This document shows, one piece after another, positions 6,530-8,747 of a DNA stretch of 8,747 bases; within the stretch, counting starts at the first letter, position 1; every line of letters begins with the position of its first letter. The stretch is taken from NCBI GenBank assembly GCA_026996635.1, contig JALWKH010000447.1, forward strand, positions 1-8,747. The letters are read 5' to 3'. Both the position numbers and the translations under genes were made by a program. Under the pieces are notes generated by a model, which saw only the letters and a list, made by a program, of their open reading frames with translations, was not told where the DNA came from and ran no database searches. The DNA comes from Bacteroidales bacterium (GTDB taxonomy: Bacteria > Bacteroidota > Bacteroidia > Bacteroidales > JALTDM01).

Positions 6530-8747
6530 CTTAATCTTTATGTTCACCGTATCATAGGCGGCACATCCGTTAATATCCGTTACCGTAACAATATAATTCC
6601 CTGCGGTAGAAACCGTTATATCTTCGGTTGTATGACCGGAGTTCCATAAATAATTGTAAGGCGGATTACCACCGCTTGGCGTTATATCTATGTTAAACTC
6701 ATAACCGTTTGGTTGGTAAACCGAGTCGGTAACGGTTACCGGAGTCAAATCGCCGTAATCCACACTTACCGGAATAATTGTATCACAACCGTTAGCATCC
6801 GTAACAGTAGCGGTATAATCACCGGCAAGTACGCCAACTACACTTCCCGTGTCACCTGTTGACCAAGAATAGCTGTAAGGTGCCGTACCACCTGTTGTTT
6901 CCAAAGAAACATTTATTGTATCTCCGTAGCATAAAGGATCTGACACGGTTTCAGTTACAATTATAGCATCAGGTTGGGTTATATTTGCTGATCCTCCATC
7001 TTCACACCCGTTGGCATCTGTAACAGTTACAGAGTACGATCCGGGTTGCAAACCCGAAATAGTATTGCTTGTTGATCCCGTATTCCACAAATAAGAATAA
7101 GGTGTGGTTCCTCCCGTTACATTTGCCGTAATTTCCCCGTCACCTGCACCATAGCAGGAAACATTATTAACCGCAAAATCTATATGAAGCAAATCAGGCT
7201 CTGTAATCTGCACACTATCAACACTTAAGCAACCGTTTACATCTGTTACGCTTACAGGATACCACCCGCTTGCAAGATTATCTGCAACTGTTGTTGTATC
7301 TCCGGTTATCCACAAGTAATTATAAGGAGAAGAAGCACCTGAAGCACTTACTTCGGCACTACCGTCATTACCGCCGAAGCACGAAACATTGTGAACCGAA
7401 ACAAATTCTATATCCGGCTGTGGCAATACGGTTACGCTTACGGTATCACTGTTGTAACAACCGTGTTCATCCGTCACCGTCAATGTATATATACCTGCCA
7501 TAGATTGAGAAGCTGTATTCGAAACAGTAGGATTTTGTGAACTGCTTGAAAAACCATTGGGACCACTCCAAGAATAAGAAGCCATTCCGTCGGGTAATCC
7601 GATTAAATTCAACGGTGTTCCTTCGCATACAGGCGAATTTGATGTGGCTGACGCAACAGGAGTCGGATAAATGGTTACATCGGCAGAAGCAGTGTTTGTG
7701 CATCCGTTTGCATCAGTTACAGTAATGCTATATGTTCCAGACATTGCAGTTGTTGCCGAATCAGATACAGTCGGACTTTGTTCATTGCTGGTAAATCCGT
7801 TCGGACCACTCCAAGCGTAAGAAGTCATACCGTTTGGTCCGCCTATGAGGCTTAACGGAAAGCCTTCGCATGTAGGTGAATTACTGCTTGCACTCACTGC
7901 AGGCAAAGCATTTACCGTTACTGTAGTAGTTGCCGTATTTGTACATCCGTTTGCATCTGTTACCGTAAGTGTGTATGTTCCCGACATTGCAGCTGTTGCC
8001 GAATCGGATACAGTCGGACTTTGTTCATTACTGGTAAATCCGTTCGGACCGCTCCAAGCGTAAGAAGTCATACCGTTCGCTCCGCCGGTCAGAGTCAAAG
8101 TTGATCCTTCGCAAACAGGCGAATTATCTGATGCAGTAGCTGTCGGCAAAGAATTTATAGTAACATTAACCACATCCGTACCCGAACATCCTGTATTGGG
8201 ATTAGTTTCGGTAACACTTACACTACCTGAACCTGCAGAACCCCAGTTTACAGTTATTGAACTTGTATTTTGCCCTGATACGATAGTTCCTCCCGAAACA
8301 GACCAAGAATAAGTATTACCGGAATTATTTTGTGTTGAATAAATAACATTGGTACTGTTTTCACAAACCGAAACATCTCCCGAAATAGAAGGAGAAGGAG
8401 TCGGATTTACATAAACGGTAACAGAAACAGGATTACTCGGACAAGAACCTACATAACCGGTAACGGTATAAGTTGTTTGTGTAGCAGGTGATACTGTAAT
8501 TGAAGCTGTTGTTTCACCTGTATTCCACGAATAAGAATCACAACTGCCGGAATTATTCGAGCCGCTTGCGGTTAAAGTTTGAGATTCACCGGCACAAATT
8601 TGCGGATCTACGGGAGAAATGGAAACAACAGGAGTATCACAAGGAATATGTGCACAATCGACAACAGTTGTATCAATATCAAAGTCATCCGCTGTTACCG
8701 AAGGTGTACCGCCAGAACCACCTGTAGTATAACTACCTGTAAGATTG
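6254..8747 (-). CDS. SprB-like repetitive surface protein with type B T9SS sorting domain (5' truncated)
   Basis: The minus-strand frame is open from the right edge to the stop at 6254-6256, giving 830 residues without the N-terminus. I number from the codon at 8744-8746. Residues 1-37 are a Gly/Ser/Thr-rich linker; 38-112 and 113-199 are Ig/PKD-like domains; 200-444 are three repeats of 81-83 residues (CEG..SGPNGF..VTD.(N/H)GC); 445-739 are four SprB-like repeats of about 75 residues (C(F/Y)G..YLW.TG..VTD.NGC); 740-830 is a gliding-motility-type C-terminal domain with IPTVITPNGDGHNDTW, VYNRWGDLLFE, WDGTYNGKLVPFGEY and a YKGTVLVKY end. Such domains target proteins to T9SS for display or release, so this is probably a surface adhesin like SprB of Flavobacterium. 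Most repeats have a Cys pair that could form one disulfide per domain. A GTG at 8171-8173 is inside a domain and is not the start. Ligand is unknown. Confidence 0.92.
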   Translation of the reverse strand, partial: NLTGSYTTGGSGGTPSVTADDFDIDTTVVDCAHIPCDTPVVSISPVDPQICAGESQTLTASGSNNSGSCDSYSWNTGETTASITVSPATQTTYTVTGYVGSCPSNPVSVTVYVNPTPSPSISGDVSVCENSTNVIYSTQNNSGNTYSWSVSGGTIVSGQNTSSITVNWGSAGSGSVSVTETNPNTGCSGTDVVNVTINSLPTATASDNSPVCEGSTLTLTGGANGMTSYAWSGPNGFTSNEQSPTVSDSATAAMSGTYTLTVTDANGCTNTATTTVTVNALPAVSASSNSPTCEGFPLSLIGGPNGMTSYAWSGPNGFTSNEQSPTVSDSATTAMSGTYSITVTDANGCTNTASADVTIYPTPVASATSNSPVCEGTPLNLIGLPDGMASYSWSGPNGFSSSSQNPTVSNTASQSMAGIYTLTVTDEHGCYNSDTVSVTVLPQPDIEFVSVHNVSCFGGNDGSAEVSASGASSPYNYLWITGDTTTVADNLASGWYPVSVTDVNGCLSVDSVQITEPDLLHIDFAVNNVSCYGAGDGEITANVTGGTTPYSYLWNTGSTSNTISGLQPGSYSVTVTDANGCEDGGSANITQPDAIIVTETVSDPLCYGDTINVSLETTGGTAPYSYSWSTGDTGSVVGVLAGDYTATVTDANGCDTIIPVSVDYGDLTPVTVTDSVYQPNGYEFNIDITPSGGNPPYNYLWNSGHTTEDITVSTAGNYIVTVTDINGCAAYDTVNIKIKLLIPTVITPNGDGHNDTWRILNIGTYDDVLIQVYNRWGDLLFEFHGNGYDYTDVKNQWDGTYNGKLVPFGEYLYIITLNGESYKGTVLVKY
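6530..7414 (-). repeat. Four tandem SprB-like coding repeats
   Basis: Units at 7190-7414, 6965-7189, 6746-6964 and 6530-6745. Shared features are C(F/Y)G near the start, a (G)G..PY.Y.W.(T/S)G middle and VTD.NGC near the end. Potential disulfide pairs are residues 456/506, 531/581 and 606/654. The fourth unit has no first Cys (GYEF replaces the CYG region), so Cys728 has no partner. DNA similarity between units is low, pointing to old duplications. Confidence 0.85.
7415..8149 (-). repeat. Three tandem Ig/PKD-like coding repeats
   Basis: Units at 7907-8149, 7664-7906 and 7415-7663; the first two are exactly 243 bp (81 codons), the third about 249 bp. Each has a CEG segment, a (Y)(A/S)WSGPNGF core and a VTD(A/E)(N/H)GC end, with Cys pairs at residues 212/268, 293/349 and 374/430. 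Units one and two are nearly identical over a 99-bp core, while the third has diverged. Confidence 0.9.

Noticed and set aside
7415..8149. Regular 243-bp repetition as a CRISPR or other non-coding array
   Set aside because: The period is a whole number of codons, the frame runs through all units, and they encode recognisable Ig/PKD-like domains.
8171..8173. GTG as the start codon of the adhesin-like gene
   Set aside because: It falls inside a continuing domain, the frame upstream is open to the edge and encodes similar Ig-like sequence, and no signal peptide follows it.

Overview
The window looks like chromosomal DNA of a member of the Bacteroidota, probably Bacteroidales-like; the lineage is inferred from gene content. 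The pointers are a PorZ-type component of the type IX secretion system (T9SS), a repetitive surface protein with SprB-like repeats and a type B T9SS sorting domain, a Rieske-like lipoprotein of a kind I associate with this phylum, an M64 peptidase, AT-rich DNA, few recognisable Shine-Dalgarno sites, and -7 elements matching the phylum consensus TAnnTTTG. No rRNA, tRNA, CRISPR array, transposase or integrase is visible.

Layout. Positions 1-80 hold the last 25 codons of an unidentified plus-strand gene. A perfect bidirectional terminator (104-137) separates it from a minus-strand gene for a small, secreted, extremely basic protein (143-565). A 51-bp gap (566-616) with a dyad and facing -7-like boxes separates that gene from a plus-strand pair: a Rieske-like lipoprotein whose usual histidine ligands are absent (617-1048), and porZ (1088-3403). 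PorZ meets, tail to tail with only 5 bp between, a minus-strand operon read from right to left: pyrH (UMP kinase, 5441-6142), a family 2 glycosyltransferase (4692-5438) and an M64 metallopeptidase (3409-4695). pyrH and the glycosyltransferase gene are 2 bp apart, and the next two genes share an ATGA overlap. A second terminator (6199-6229) with almost the same stem as the first closes the last gene. That gene is a large modular adhesin-like protein whose reading frame is open from its stop at 6254 to the right edge of the window, so its N-terminus lies outside.

How the parts relate. PorZ belongs to the outer-membrane attachment complex that processes T9SS cargo, and the 6254-8747 protein carries a T9SS sorting domain, so the window holds one machine part and one probable cargo. 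The pyrH operon mixes a housekeeping nucleotide enzyme with a cytoplasmic sugar transferase and an exported peptidase. I see no clear undescribed multi-gene system. The best leads are the Cys-only Rieske-like lipoprotein next to porZ, the very basic exported protein divergent from it, and the recently homogenised repeats in the adhesin.
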